Shown here piece by piece: positions 38,055-49,919 of a stretch of 64,000 nt of DNA. Numbering within the stretch: position 1 is the stretch's first letter; the number at the start of each line of letters is the position of its first letter. The notes under the pieces were generated by a model, which saw only the letters and a program-made list of their open reading frames with translations, was not told where the DNA came from and searched no databases. This DNA is from Prostheceraeus crozeri (lineage: Eukaryota > Platyhelminthes > Polycladida > Euryleptidae). Location of the stretch: NCBI GenBank assembly GCA_907163375.1, contig CAJQUW010007421.1:17308-81307 (forward strand). Reading direction: 5' to 3'. The translations under genes were made by a program, and so were the position numbers.

Positions 38055-38060
38055 AATATT

Positions 38061-38435
38061 TGTTGATGCATCTTCAAATTCAGCATGGCAAATGCTCTGA
38101 TAATGAAGAGATTTTTTCTGGTCATGAAAAGTTCACGTGTACGTATACCCTGGACCACTAATTCGCCCTCATTTAGTCACTCGTCCCGGTTGGATTCAAA
38201 AAATAATTAGCAAAGGCACTTCATGTGTATGTTTACGTTCTCAGCATCCATCTGTATCACTAGCGTTGAAGCATCCATCGTGAGCGAAACCAGCCCTGTT
38301 GTCCAGCTGTTATTCCAGACAACAGTGCCGAGTCCAGAATGCGAATCTATAGGCATGTACATCACTTATGTGTCGTTGTAATTGGGGTTATGATGACGCG
38401 CATTACGAGAAGACATTTAGAATCCGATTTAGCTC
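38061..38435. other. Flank, no gene
   Basis: Short unique-looking sequence between the Polinton duplication and the 1.5-kb foldback. Nothing was recognised. Confidence 0.4.
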
Positions 38436-39945
38436 AAGGCGATGAAGTTAGCATTAAATCCAGCATTAACTTTTTTCAGATAATTTGCTGCGTCTCAAAA
38501 TTCACGAACAAGTGCATTTTCCAACCAGGAATCTGCTCATCAACACCCCGAAATCCGAAAATTAAAGGAACTAGGAGAAAATATCATTAAAAGGTCAAAA
38601 GGTAATGCCAACATTAATGCTAACTTAACTTTCACACATCATTTAAACCAATTTGCACGCCATCAAGAATAGTGTAGCATCAACAAACAGTTCATTTGCG
38701 AATTTGCTGGCATCTTTTCCAATCCCTCCTGCCCTTCAAATGTACCGGAAAATGCATTTTCGGCTCGAAATCAACCGAAAATTAATGATAAAACTAATGC
38801 TATCTTCATGGGACATCGAAGTGAATTTGCTCGCACTTACAAACGACTCAAGATTGTCCATTGGGACAGTCCCGAATTTGCTCGCATGTTTTGGATTGCA
38901 TGACGGTTCTATAACTACTCAGAATATCGATCCATGTATTGAAAAGATCATACATTTATCAAAAAGTTAATGCGCTAGCTTCATGGAGTCATTCGGGAAT
39001 GAGCAAGTTAACAATCCTGAGTCGTTTGTGAGGGCGATCAAATTCATTTTGATGTCCCATGAAGTTTGCATTAACTTTTTGATAAATGTATGATCTTTTC
39101 AATACATGGATCGATGTTCTGAATAGTTCTAGAGCAGTCATGCAATTGAAAATATGCGAGCAAGTTCGGGAATGAGCCAGTTAACAATCCTGAGTCGTTT
39201 GTCAGGGCGAACAAATTCATTTTGATGTCCCATGAAGTTAGCTTTAACTTTTTGATAAATGTATGATCTTTTCAATACACGGATCGATGTTCTGAATAGT
39301 TCTAGAGCCGTCAGGCGAATCAAAACATGCGAGCAAATTCAGAATGATCCATTTGAGAATCCTGTGTCGTTTGTGCGGGCGATCAAAATGATTTTGATGT
39401 CCCATGAAGTTAGCTTTAACTTTTTGATAAATGTATGATCTTTTCAATACATGGATCGATATTCTGAGTAGTTATAGAACCGTCATGCAATCCAAAACAT
39501 GCGAGCAAATTCGGGACTGTCCCAATGGACAATCCTGAGTCGTTTGTAAGTGCGAGCAAATTCACTTCGATGTCCCATGAAGATAGCATTAGTTTTATCA
39601 TTAATTTTCGGTTGATTTCGAGCCGAAAATGCATTTTCCGGTACATTTGAAGGGCAGGAGGGATTGGAAAAGATGCCAGCAAATTCACAAATGAACTGTT
39701 TGTTGATGCTACACTATTCTTGATGGCGTGCAAATTGGTTTAAATGATGTGTGAAAGTTAAGTTAGCATTAATGTTGGCATTAACTTTTGACCTTTTAAT
39801 GATATTTTCTCCTAGTTCCTTTAATTTTCGGATTTCGGGGTGTTGATGAGCAGATTCCTGGTTGGAAAATGCACTTGTTCGTGAATTTTGAGACGCAGCA
39901 AATTATCTGAAAAAAGTTAATGCTGGATTTAAGGCTCATCGCCTT
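38436..39945. mobile_element. 1.5-kb foldback (palindromic) element
   Basis: The arms at 38436-38970 and 39416-39945 are inverted copies differing at only a handful of positions. Both begin AAGGCGATGA. The centre is a tandem array of an about 172-bp unit. The 105-codon frames seen once in each arm, in opposite orientation, are the same sequence and look non-coding. No target duplication was identified. High arm identity means a recent event or ongoing gene conversion. Confidence 0.8.
38970..39480. repeat. 172-bp tandem units at the palindrome centre
   Basis: TTAACTTTTTGATAAATGTA recurs at 39071, 39244 and 39416 (spacings 173 and 172). Each is followed by ATGATCTTTTCAATAC and a TCCTGAGTCGTTTGT block. 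Partial copies continue into both arms. Confidence 0.8.
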
Positions 39946-40857
39946 ATCGTGTTCAGGGTACAAGTAGATGTGAAATGTTAAAATATCTTTTTTCAGATCA
40001 AGTGTTTTCTATCAAATGTAATTCAAGTGAAAGGCTAATCATGGTCTGAATTAATGGTCTTGATAATGATCTGTTACTTTATACTAAGACTGACAACCGC
40101 CAAGCTTACACATATTATACTATTACCATGAAGTTTCTGGTTTTGATAACGAAACCTGTGTCAGGCTCGAGCCTGTTTCTATGTATTCTCGGGTTGAATC
40201 AGGATCATCAAGATAATCTCACATTGGCTCGTGTTCGAGATTATTCTGAATTCATCCAGTCGTCATGCTTCACTTATTAGTTTATATCTACTGTACTTAT
40301 TCTCGTATAAGTTGCATGGTACTAGGACTTTTGAGAAAACATTAGTCAACAACCAAAATAATCACCACGGGATAGCACTTCCTTATGAAGAAGTCAAATT
40401 GAAGATGAGAAATTACAATTTGGAGACAATAGACAATGTCAGCAGAGCTGTACAGTAATTCAACCCACCAAATGCTGCAAGAACAATTCAATGTATGCGC
40501 TTTTCATCTTTTGCTTCATCAATGTAATCAGGAAAGTGATTTCTACTCTCGATCGAAGGATTTACATGTATAAGGTGACTAAGTATCTGTTGCTTATCTC
40601 GTATCGGATGTGAGTCAGTGTTGAATGGGTAAATGGCTCTTGCAAAGCTGAAGAAATGTGCAAGTACTGCCACGATCTGCTTTGTACCACAAAAATACAT
40701 TCAATAGAAGACTGAGTGAAATGAAGTTCAAACTTTTAACCAACTCCATGATTTTCGAAGTCGATTCAAAGATTTGATGAGTTCAATCCACTCCCCATAT
40801 CTACATTGCAATTCTTGATTGCTGTTGGCTTTGAATACTTAATTCTTTTGTTACCTG
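39946..40857. other. Non-coding, no feature recognised
   Basis: Two short frames (75 and 70 codons) have no recognisable similarity. No repeat structure seen. Confidence 0.4.
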
Positions 40858-41611
40858 AAAGAGCTGTCTCCCACTGATAGTTCGGCAGCCAGAACGAGTT
40901 TCTGCAGGGAACGAGGCCGAAAGTGAGACTTTCACAGAATGCTGTACACCCTATGCCTACTACGAATCGGCACGTCTGCCGAGTTCTAGTGAGTTCCTCT
41001 TCTTGTCAGACAAGATCAAAGAAAAACACATGTAAATCCAATGGGACATAGATAGCATTTTTTGTTAAAATGAAATTTTCTATGTTTTCTCTGATTAAAC
41101 GAAAAGTACAAAGCCCAGAGTCATAATTTTTGGCATGGAATGTCTTCAGGTCATTTCCTATGATGTGCATGTGCTTTTATATCTAATCGGCAACGTATGT
41201 GAGAAAATGGTTGAATGTGGATAAAGTTGCTCAAAATGTTTGTGTTTGCCGACATGTAGAGCCTCGCCAAATCTACATAGACAAGGGTGCATGAAAATGA
41301 AAGGAATTATGACCTGAAGAAATCCCATGTCAAAAATTGTGACTCTGGGCTTTGTACTTTTCGTTTAATCAGAGAAAACATGGAAAATTTCATTTTAGCC
41401 AAAAACTGCAATATATGTCCCATTGGATTTACGTGTTTTCTTTGATCTTGTCTGACAAGAAGAGGAACTCACTAGAACTCGGCAGACGTGCCGATTCGTA
41501 GTAGGCACAGGGTGTACAGCCTTCTGTGAAAGTCTCATTTTCTGCCTCGTTCCCTGCAGAAACTCGTTCTGGCTGCCGGACTATGAAGCTCGGCAGCTTT
41601 GTCAAACTAAT
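40858..41611. mobile_element. 0.75-kb foldback element
   Basis: The arms (about 40858-41160 and 41310-41611) are inverted copies with CGGCAGCCAGAACGAG at the outer side and GAAAAGTACAAAGCCCAGAG inward. The loop is about 150 bp. Each arm holds a smaller unit bounded by CGGCAG and CTGCCG with TGCAGGGAACGAGG inside. A diverged single unit of this kind lies at 44778-44884. Non-coding. Confidence 0.75.
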
Positions 41612-42336
41612 CAGAAGATATACATCTTTCTTATCGCTGAACTTCACTGAATGCATTGTACCTTCACGCATGTAGGCACCTTCAAATTTCTCAACTCTTG
41701 CTTTGCAGGTTGATCGGAATCCCTATGTTTGGACGAATTGCGAGTTCGTGTGGGACACGAAGACTGAATTTTGACCTCAAAAACATCATCTTTACTATGT
41801 GTTCGAGTCATTTTCCTCTATAAAGTATTTCGGTCAATTATTTCAATCGAATTTACTTATGTCAATTGATTGCCTTTCTTGAGAAAAATGAACGAATTTC
41901 GCATTTACTGAGCACCGTGGTTCAATTCAATGTTAAGCAGTTGCAAACTAAGAAAAACGCTAGGATGCTCTGATATCTAATTTTCTTATGCTCTATTACT
42001 GATGTCGAATTATCCCCAATGATTAAGTAAAAAAATATATGTCAATTTTTGTGATTGTTTTGAGATACTCGCATACATTCACCTGAATAAATCAGTGACA
42101 TTTATTTTCAAAAATGCCATTAAGTTGTCCGCTAAATAAAAAATGTTAGAAGGTTACTTGCTTTTATTACATTGCTTGCTGAAAACTTCGCTGAAAATCG
42201 TCATTTCACGTTATCTATTTTTTTTAATGTTGCATCGGTCATTCTCTACAACGTGTAAAACCTGATGTCAGTGATATATCACATACTACATTTTTTAAAC
42301 GGATTAATTATATTATACTATTATTAATATAATTAC
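41612..42336. other. Non-coding, AT-rich
   Basis: No gene or repeat recognised before the hAT end at 42337. Confidence 0.4.
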
Positions 42337-43150
42337 CAGTGGCGTAGCGTGGTCCCACACCATAGGCCTTCGCTCGGCATTCGAGTCCTATTTCTATACC
42401 AGACATTTTTTTATGTTACAACTTACAACATTCATTTTTACAGATGAACTTTTACTAACATTTTGACAATGATCTTAATTTCAATTACTTTTCTACATGC
42501 ATATTCTGGTTGCGCTGGCTTGTTCCTATATGCTGAGATACATTAAATATAAATTAATGAAAAAATAAATAAATACATGTAGGCCTAATAAGTAAAAACA
42601 GATTTTATTTTAATGAAAATTATTTTTTTCCGAAGACTTACTCTGTCGACTTCTTTGTAGTGATTTATTTCAAATCCAAAACAATTGTGAGTTCTTTCTT
42701 TTTAAATTCATAGATGACCTTTTCATACAACGATCCCTCCTCACGGAGGTGTACTAATAATAGATCGCTCAATTGCAATCGTGGCGAGACTTGACATTCG
42801 TGATTGCCCTTGTGTATTTCGCATGTATGTATACGCTTCAAGGCGCTTCAATACGCTTCAAGGCCGAGAAAGACATTTCAACCGAAGCAGTAGTACTCGG
42901 AATAGTTAGAGTTAGTTAGGAGTTAGAGTTAGGAATAGTTACAAGTTAGTGCCAACTTGTAACTTTCTGGGAAAACAGTCAATAAATCATTTTGTGACAT
43001 AAATTCAGTTAATTGAAACACTGATTTATCATAAAAATCTGAAGACAAATATATCACAATGAGTTCACTTCTCAGTTTCCGAAAATCAAAAAAGATCCGT
43101 ACATTTGTTTCAAAGAAGTCATGATACGATCGGGGAAGCTTCGTCGATAA

Positions 43151-44640
43151 TCAGAATATCTGGTTCTGAAGAAGGTTGGTAAATTCCAACTTCTTGAAGG
43201 ACTGGTGCCGCACGTCTATTTGATCACAAATTTTGTCAATCACTTTGGAGTGCAATTGCCTCATCGCTTCCTTATCGCCTCTGTTCCTCTTCTGTGAAGA
43301 TGCATTTCCGAATCTCGACAGGGAACTGTCCCATAGAATCAAACTCACTTTTACGCTGTTCCTGCAACACCTTTCTAACTTCCAAAATTCTATTGGAACA
43401 AAACAGAATGTCGTACGATCGTGCTTGTAAAATGTTGTACAAAACATCGGTTATAGAAAATATTCTGGAAAACATTTCTAGGAACAAAATTGTCTGAAAA
43501 TCTTTCAAGAAGTTCGAAAAACCTATGGCTTTCAAAAATCGAATCACTATCCCAAGTGCCATCAGAGTCATTTGCTATGTGAGCGAAGAAATCAGTTAAA
43601 TTTGTCAACTCGTCATTGACAGTATTTACCAAGCGAGAAGTAAAACACCATCGAGTCACAGGAACACCAGGAAGTTTTCTAATGAGAAAACTTTCTAACG
43701 CATGATGCCGCTTTGAAGAATGCGAAAAAAACGCCGAAAGACCATTCATAGTCTTAAAAAATTCTACATTTTTCAAAGCAATTTAAACTCTGTTGCAGAA
43801 TGAGGTTAAGCACGTGTGCGTAACAGTGAATGAAGAGAACTCTGGGAAATTTATCCAGAACTTTTCTCTGTAAACCATTCAAATGCCCACTCATGACAGC
43901 AGCACCGTCGTACGTTTGACCGATCAATTTTTTCTCATATTCGGAGGCGACTTTAATGACGTGATCTAAGAGAGCATTAGCAGTTCTATCAGAGCTCACA
44001 TCTGTAAAACCAACAAATCTTTCTCGGGCCTCTCCCTTGTAAACGTATCTGATCACAGTAGATAATTGGGATTCATTTGAAATATCAGAGGTTTCATTTA
44101 ACATGATACAGACAAATTGACTGTCATCGATTTCGTTTTAAATGTAATTGTTGATTACTACACTGACGGCATCAATCAAATCATTCTGTATTTTAGCAGA
44201 TGTACTACCGCGAAAGATCGTGGACGTTTTTAAATGCTCGTCTAAAAGTGAATCATGAAGCCGCAGGTAATCGACATTCGAGATAATTTCCTCGGTTCAA
44301 AGAATTCTGGGACTCATCATGTCCACGGAACGGCAGTTCTTGTTTAGCTAAGAAGCAGACGCTGTCAATTAAACGCTTCATTATATCTATATTTTTCCTT
44401 ACCGCCTCGTTGTGGGCTTTGTTGGAAATTTTTATCTGATTGTTCGTCATCTCGTCAATTCGACCCTGTTTCCCAAACATTTTCAAGGCTAAGTGACTGT
44501 GCATATGAGAAGTCGATTGTTCGTGTCTCTTCATTGCCTTACTCAATGAGCTGAGATCGTTGTACCCTCTTTCCGTCCACACTCCATTTTCACGGGAAAA
44601 AAGGAGGCAAGGCCAACAAAAGAGTTTGTTGCGGTTCTCG
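43151..44640 (-). pseudogene. hAT transposase (ZMYM/TTF-zinc-finger type), multiply frameshifted
   Basis: Reading down the minus strand there is a TTF-type zinc finger (W-L-T-R-C-E-N-R-N-K-L-F-C-W-P-C near 44640-44590), then F-R-G-H-D-E-S, then the RNase-H-like core with M-L-N-E-T-S-D, G-F-T-D-V-S-S-D-R-T, G-Q-T-Y-D-G-A-A-V-M-S-G and I-H-C-Y-A-H-V-L-N-L, then V-T-R-W. This is the order of ZMYM1-like hAT transposases. The reading shifts between at least four frames, and the C-terminal dimerisation domain is not found below 43151. An inactive copy. Confidence 0.8.
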
Positions 44641-44777
44641 CACCTGGTCAGCCATTCACATGTCTGATATTTTGAAATATTGAAGTGTCTATAGTATGCT
44701 GCTTGCCTCTTTCTCTGTGAGTGCTCTCAATTTTAACAAAGGGTGTTGGCCTACCTTGCTTCATGATTGCTACTTTT

Positions 44778-44884
44778 AGTCCGGGAGCTAGCGCGAAGTT
44801 GTGCAGGGAACGAGGTAGTACATAAAACTTTCACATAGCATAGTTCACCTCTAGCCTACTGCAAAACTTCGCGTCTGCCGGATC
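44778..44884. repeat. Small foldback unit related to 40858-41611
   Basis: CCGGGAGCTAGCGCGAAGTT opens it and AACTTCGCGTCTGCCGG closes it. The inside keeps TGCAGGGAACGAGG and CTTTCACA like the arms of the 0.75-kb foldback. Confidence 0.6.
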
Positions 44885-46568
44885 AGATCATTTGCTTTTG
44901 AGAAATAGAGAGGATAACACAATCCTATGTATTTCCAGTGGTAAAATTGTGACATTTAAGGTGTTGACTCCATTTTTTCGAATTTTTGCTCATAAAAGTT
45001 ACACAAATTGGTATTTTGTTGAACTGGTTATTATAGAAATCATCTACAGATCATGATCTTTCAAATGACCTGTCATTTTGTGACAGAGGATGAAGTAAAG
45101 TGTACAAACAGACACTTTTCGTTGGTGTAACTGCAAATTTTAACATAGAAATTTCAGGAAAATTGTTGACATACTTTAACGAAAAGTTAAAGGCATTATG
45201 TCTGTCGGGAAAGCCAAGGTTGGCGAGGGCGTGCGCTGACCAAGAAGCGTCCCTTTCTAGATCTGTGGCGCTGACTTTCTCACACCCGCTGACAGCCACA
45301 CAGCTCTCTCTAAACATCGATGCTCTGAACACACCACTAGCGCGTGTGTTATAAGAAAACAGCTGTGATTCGAGCATTGAGCGGCTGATTTTGAGACGGA
45401 AATCTGTGCACAGCTACCACGAGAAGCTATCAAATTTGAATGAAATCTACTGAATGATGACGCTTCATTTTTTATAAATGTTGGTGAATTATTTTTGAGT
45501 ATGCGCCGAAGGCCTCGCAGGTACGGAGGAGACGCCACTGCATATTGTACATATTGCTATCCAATTAATATGTATATTAACTACTATTTACTACATGAAT
45601 TTGTTATTGCGGAATTGAGGCCATATTGATATTCAGCTAAAATTTTTAATTATTTGCATATAGGTTATCTCTGGGCTTAATATCATCAACCCCGTTTACG
45701 TCTACAGCCTAATAATTTCCTAATTAGAACAACATACATGACCAAGCATGCCGGCACGTAAAAGGGGCAGCATGGGCAAGGATAAAAAAAGGCATTTTGC
45801 ATATGCACACCTATATACAAGAAATTGGACTATTTTATGCGCCTTTATTTATTAAAATTATATAACCATAGACCAGGAAGCACTTACTAGTTTCCCTGCC
45901 GCGCGAATCGCGCGGATTTCCATATTAGGCGTGGTGTAGAACGTTGTGGATCGAGCTTGATTTCATTACATCGGAGCATGATAATCATCGCTTTGCAATA
46001 ACAATTAGCTGCGGTAGGAATAGTTCCGTAGTCCATAGTATTGCATGTTCGCATCGGTATCGGCACCTTTACTTGTATCTCAAGTATGGGAACGTTTATT
46101 TGAAAATTTTGACTTTCTATGTGATTTTTGAATTACTTTTCTTCTGCTTAAATGAATACGGAGTTCAAATGATCTTATATAGAGGTTTCTTTTAACAAAT
46201 GCATAAACATAATGCCATGATTTAACAATATTATAAGTAGGTTCTATTCCGATGAAATAACGTGTGAAAATGTGAGGCTTATAGAATATGGAGAAGTTAA
46301 AAATTGATAATGTGATATAACCGAAATCGAATCATATATTGTATATACACTTTTACATACAGTGACTTAACTTTATATTCTTAATGTGTACTTAACTGTA
46401 AGGTTATTATTATTCACGACACCGGTATCCAGCTTTTGATACGGAAAATATTCAAAAATAAAATATTTGATCAAATTATTATGATCTATTTATGTACAAA
46501 ATATCAAACATATAATCTAAACCTCTGTGATAACTCTAATAATATAAACAAGAAAAACAAGAGCCAGA

Positions 46569-47504
46569 TCAGAAAATGTCAAAGTATGAGAGTCTCTTTT
46601 CATTGAATTTGATGAATTCATCAGCAACGGTGTGGATATTAACATCGTTCATGTAATCCTTATGCAATACTGCAAACAAGATATTGGTAAGGTGGTTTGG
46701 TCCAGTCTTGGATCTGTCCATGTTTTCAGGCGTCGCATTGCGCTGAAACTTCTTTCCGCTGTCGCTGAGCTCATGGGTACTGTGCAATAATATTTCAGCA
46801 AATCGTGGGCAATTTTGCAAGCTTTTTTCGTCATTGGCATTGCGTTAAATATATCACAAATTTGTTGATATCTTTGTAACCGTTTTTATTCTTGTTTTGA
46901 TCTGTTCATTTCTCATTTTGAGGAGGACTGGCAAACCCTTTAGTTCTTCTTCGAATTCTGCTTTGCGAGATTGTTGAAGCTTCATTACTCTGGACACAAT
47001 TGGAAATATTTTTTCAAATGATTCCTTCTCGAGTTTGCCATTTACAGAGTCTATCAGGGCTATTTCAATATCTTCTAATATTTTCAAATCATTTTGGTAG
47101 AATCTTCTCTGCATTGCTCCGTCGATCAAATTGATCAAATCAAAATATTTCTGGGAAATAGATTGGAAACGTTGTGTCCGGTGTATCAATATCAGGCAGG
47201 TCTGTCATTTCGGACAATATTTCTGGCAGTTTTCTTTTTCTCTTTTCCTTTCTCTCCATGATACTATCTGTCATTTCGTCCCTAATTCTGCTTGTAGCTT
47301 TTCTGCATGACTCCATATCTTACTAGCTTCGTCATTGCAGCACATTTCTTTGAATCGTTGATTCGCAAGGTTGATGACGAAATTCGCTTCTTGAGTACTA
47401 ACATCAGATCTTTGAGTAGTCCTGGAAATATTCTCCATTATACAGATCACGTCGTATGAGCACTTAATGTAGCGATCAAAAAAGGTGTCCCTCAATTGAT
47501 TCAC
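46569..47504 (-). pseudogene. hAT transposase C-terminal half with dimerisation domain
   Basis: On the minus strand, from 47504 down, helical segments (Q-L-R-D-T-F-F, then I-N-L-A-N-Q-R-F) lead to the hATC dimerisation motif S-S-A-T-A-E-R-S-F-S-A-M-R-R-L-K-T-W near 46790-46735. The end is V-N-I-H-T-V-A-D-E-F-I, then K-R-L-S-Y-F. The closing part is in a different frame from the hATC motif. There are at least two further frame changes, near 47.2-46.85 kb. No zinc finger or catalytic core precedes it, since the subterminal array starts at about 47540. Confidence 0.75.
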
Positions 47505-47539
47505 TATTCCTTTCGACTTTTCGCGAGTCTCCTAACTGC

Positions 47540-48099
47540 ATGACATTACCTATTTTGTAAATGTGACCGCAGACTTGCCCACGCCTTGTGAAAAGTCAGC
47601 ATTGTTTCTATTTGCCCATCCTCTATAAATTGCACAATGGCAAATTGCACCTGTCAAAAATGCAAGACACAGTAGAATAACTTGGCCGCCGCGCAAAAAG
47701 GCAACATAGAAGCACGTGCCCACCTTGTACTCGTAAAAAAGGCACCATATGTACATGTAATAACTTATGCCGATCATGTAAAAAGGCAAAATAGATCAAT
47801 TTGCTCACCCTACAAAACGGCAATCATGTTGATCAACTTGCCCACTCTGTCAACCAAAAGGCGACACATATTAACTTGTCCATCCTGTCTAAAGGAAACA
47901 TCCTAATTGAAGTCACTTACAGCGTACTTGAAAAAAGAGCAATATACGAGCGTAATATAGGTAATTGAACAAATTTGCCCATCCCGTGAAAAGGCAATTT
48001 GCCCCTCCTGTAAAAAGGAAGCATTGCCCACCCTGCCCACCCTGTGAAAAGGGCAGCATGGGCTTTGCCCATCCTGCCCACCCCGTGCCGGCATGCTTG
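47540..48099. repeat. Subterminal minisatellite of the 45.7-48.1 kb hAT
   Basis: About 15-20 degenerate copies of a 25-35 bp unit, TTGCCCA(C/T)CCTGT(A/G)AAAAGGCA. Units become more regular and shorter toward the right end. The several minus-strand frames with repeated G-W-A-G-W/G-G-Q residues are products of this array, not genes. Confidence 0.85.
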
Positions 48100-48724
48100 T
48101 ACATGACTTAAGCTACATTCCTTACAACATGCCTGATCGAGAAACGAAACACACATAACATAGGCCTCGTATAAGATGAAAATAGCACAAATGTAGATAT
48201 AAAGACATCTTTACTAATCGTAAGAAGCAATCATCAAAGAATGTCACTGCATTAAATGATACTAATATCTTTCTATTTCTAATACATGTAGCCTAAAAGT
48301 AGAATAAACAATTAGGCCGAAGTTTTTAACTTTCAAGGTAAGAGGCTCTAAGAAGCATACGAATTGTTTTAGGTTACCAATTTAACAGCAAAAGCGTTAT
48401 ATACAGGTATTGGTTTAATGCATTGCATTTTTTCATTTATTATTAGTTTTATTTCACGCAAAATGATATATACAAAATTCTGTTTAACACACGTGTGTGA
48501 AGTTGGCGCAACCATTTTTGCTTTTACTGTGCCACTCCCAAATATCACATCAACCACACAATTCGAGGTCACTGATTATGTGCCACTACTCGGTTTCACG
48601 AAATTCAGCCTCCTTTGGCCAGAAAACGCAATTCAAATTTTAAATTGGTTGCGCTGTGAAGTTGGCACAACCAATTTTTCCGACTTTCATAAGTATAGCG
48701 CATTAAGCAACAAGAAGGGTTATG

Positions 48725-49760
48725 TACAATATGTAATACATCAAATATAATCTTACATGTGTAGGCCTAATTATGTAATGTATAACAAAGAAGCCAAGTT
48801 ACTTGTAGATAGACTATTGGTATTATGGGCATAACAGAATATCTTGAGTAGAAACCTATTATAACCTATTGTGTGTATACATTCATATATTGATTCTTCA
48901 AGATGCAATAAACATGTATAAACAATATACATTCTTCTTGATGAATCCTTGTTTTTTCCTATTGTACTATCACGACTAGGGTAAATAAGTTTAAATACCG
49001 AAATTTTGTTTAACTTTCAATTACATGTACAGTTAGGGTCTTCAGCTGAACCCTCACAAATATGCATGTACGCCTACATGTTAACATAAGTATACAATTT
49101 AGCAATTATAACAACTATAAGATCAATATACTAAATTATATGTATAGTTATAATCACAACCACGTTTTTTATAAATACTGTTACGAGTACTCATAACTGC
49201 TTAAGCTCACATATTTTGATACATTATTTACAAAACATGCCTATAGAACAATGCCTCAGACTTGGGTAACATAGGCTATATTAGAAACTTGTTTTCTTAT
49301 CTATTGTTCTGCATGTATAATATGTAACAGTCGTTTTAACTTTTTAAAATAACAAGATAAATGCATTACATACATCTTTATCTACTATAATTTAATGTTA
49401 ATTTTATTTAATGTTAACTATGCTAATTAATTAATGTTAATCAATTGCTAATTAATTAATGTTAATTAATTTTATGTTAAGTAACTTCACCTACACTCCT
49501 TGATTCTATACCTAAGTGTAAATTTTATTAACTATATACAATATAATATAGCATGTATTTAAGTGGAATATTTGGAGAAACTTAAGGCTTCTGTCTGTAA
49601 TTCTTATTTCAACTTGCATGATTTCATCTCTCTTTGTGAGTACATGTACTTCTCTTTTAGCATATCATTATAAGACGAATTATAGTAATGCAATTTATTA
49701 AGATTACATGCAATACTAAATGTTATTGCGAATGCAGAATTGAAAAAAATCTTTGTGAAG
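48725..49760. other. AT-rich, no gene
   Basis: Low-complexity TTAATGTTAATTAATT runs at about 49385-49490. No supported reading frame. Confidence 0.45.
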
Positions 49761-49765
49761 CTTAC

Positions 49766-49898
49766 CATCAATATTCATCTTGCCGGCGATCTCAATCCAA
49801 TTATTCTCTCGTATCCCTTTGTCTTTGTAGCCCTTGTGAAACACATTGTAAAGAGCGGGCCGCTCGCGCACTAATTCAATTAAAAGAATGTCAGTCAT
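49766..49898 (-). CDS. First exon of a MADF-domain protein
   Basis: The ATG at 49898 opens M-T-D-I-L-L-I-E-L-V-R-E-R-P-A-L-Y, then H-K-G-Y-K-D-K, N-N-W-I-E-I-A-G-K-M-N-I-D-G, and the exon ends at a GTAAGC donor (49765 down). This is the first two-thirds of a MADF (Myb/SANT-like, Adf-1 type) DNA-binding domain, which is often split at this point. Later exons were not found in the AT-rich sequence below. It could be a host gene, or the accessory gene of the surrounding inverted-repeat element, since MADF proteins often accompany transposons. Confidence 0.6.
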
Positions 49899-49919
49899 AA
49901 TCACATATTATTCACAGTA

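Larger units (their letters stand above)
42337..45540. mobile_element. hAT DNA transposon (3.2 kb), decayed
   Basis: The left end is CAGTGGCGTAGCGTGGTCCC and the right end is GAGGAGACGCCACTG. Both match the 673-bp copy at 14367-15039. It carries a hAT transposase on the minus strand in several frames. The flanking 8-mers (ATAATTAC and CATATTGT) do not match, so the two ends may come from different insertions or the flank was rearranged. A small CGGGAG/CTGCCGG foldback unit sits inside at 44778-44884. Confidence 0.8.
45743..48099. mobile_element. hAT DNA transposon with 8-bp duplication TACATGAC (2.36 kb)
   Basis: The ends are perfect inverted repeats of CAAGCATGCCGGCACG. TACATGAC flanks it at 45735-45742 and 48100-48107. 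Subterminal G/C-rich units (GGGCAGCATGGGCAAGG on the left, TTGCCCATCCTG arrays on the right) resemble transposase-binding repeats of hAT ends. It contains the C-terminal part of a transposase on the minus strand. The N-terminal part is gone. Confidence 0.9.

Noticed and set aside
38653-39733. Two 105-codon frames in the 1.5-kb foldback
   Set aside because: They are the same sequence in inverse orientation, and their residues repeat with the 172-bp unit, so they reflect repeat structure rather than a gene.
47550-48156. Several Gly/Trp/Gln-rich minus-strand frames
   Set aside because: Products of the subterminal minisatellite in the hAT element.
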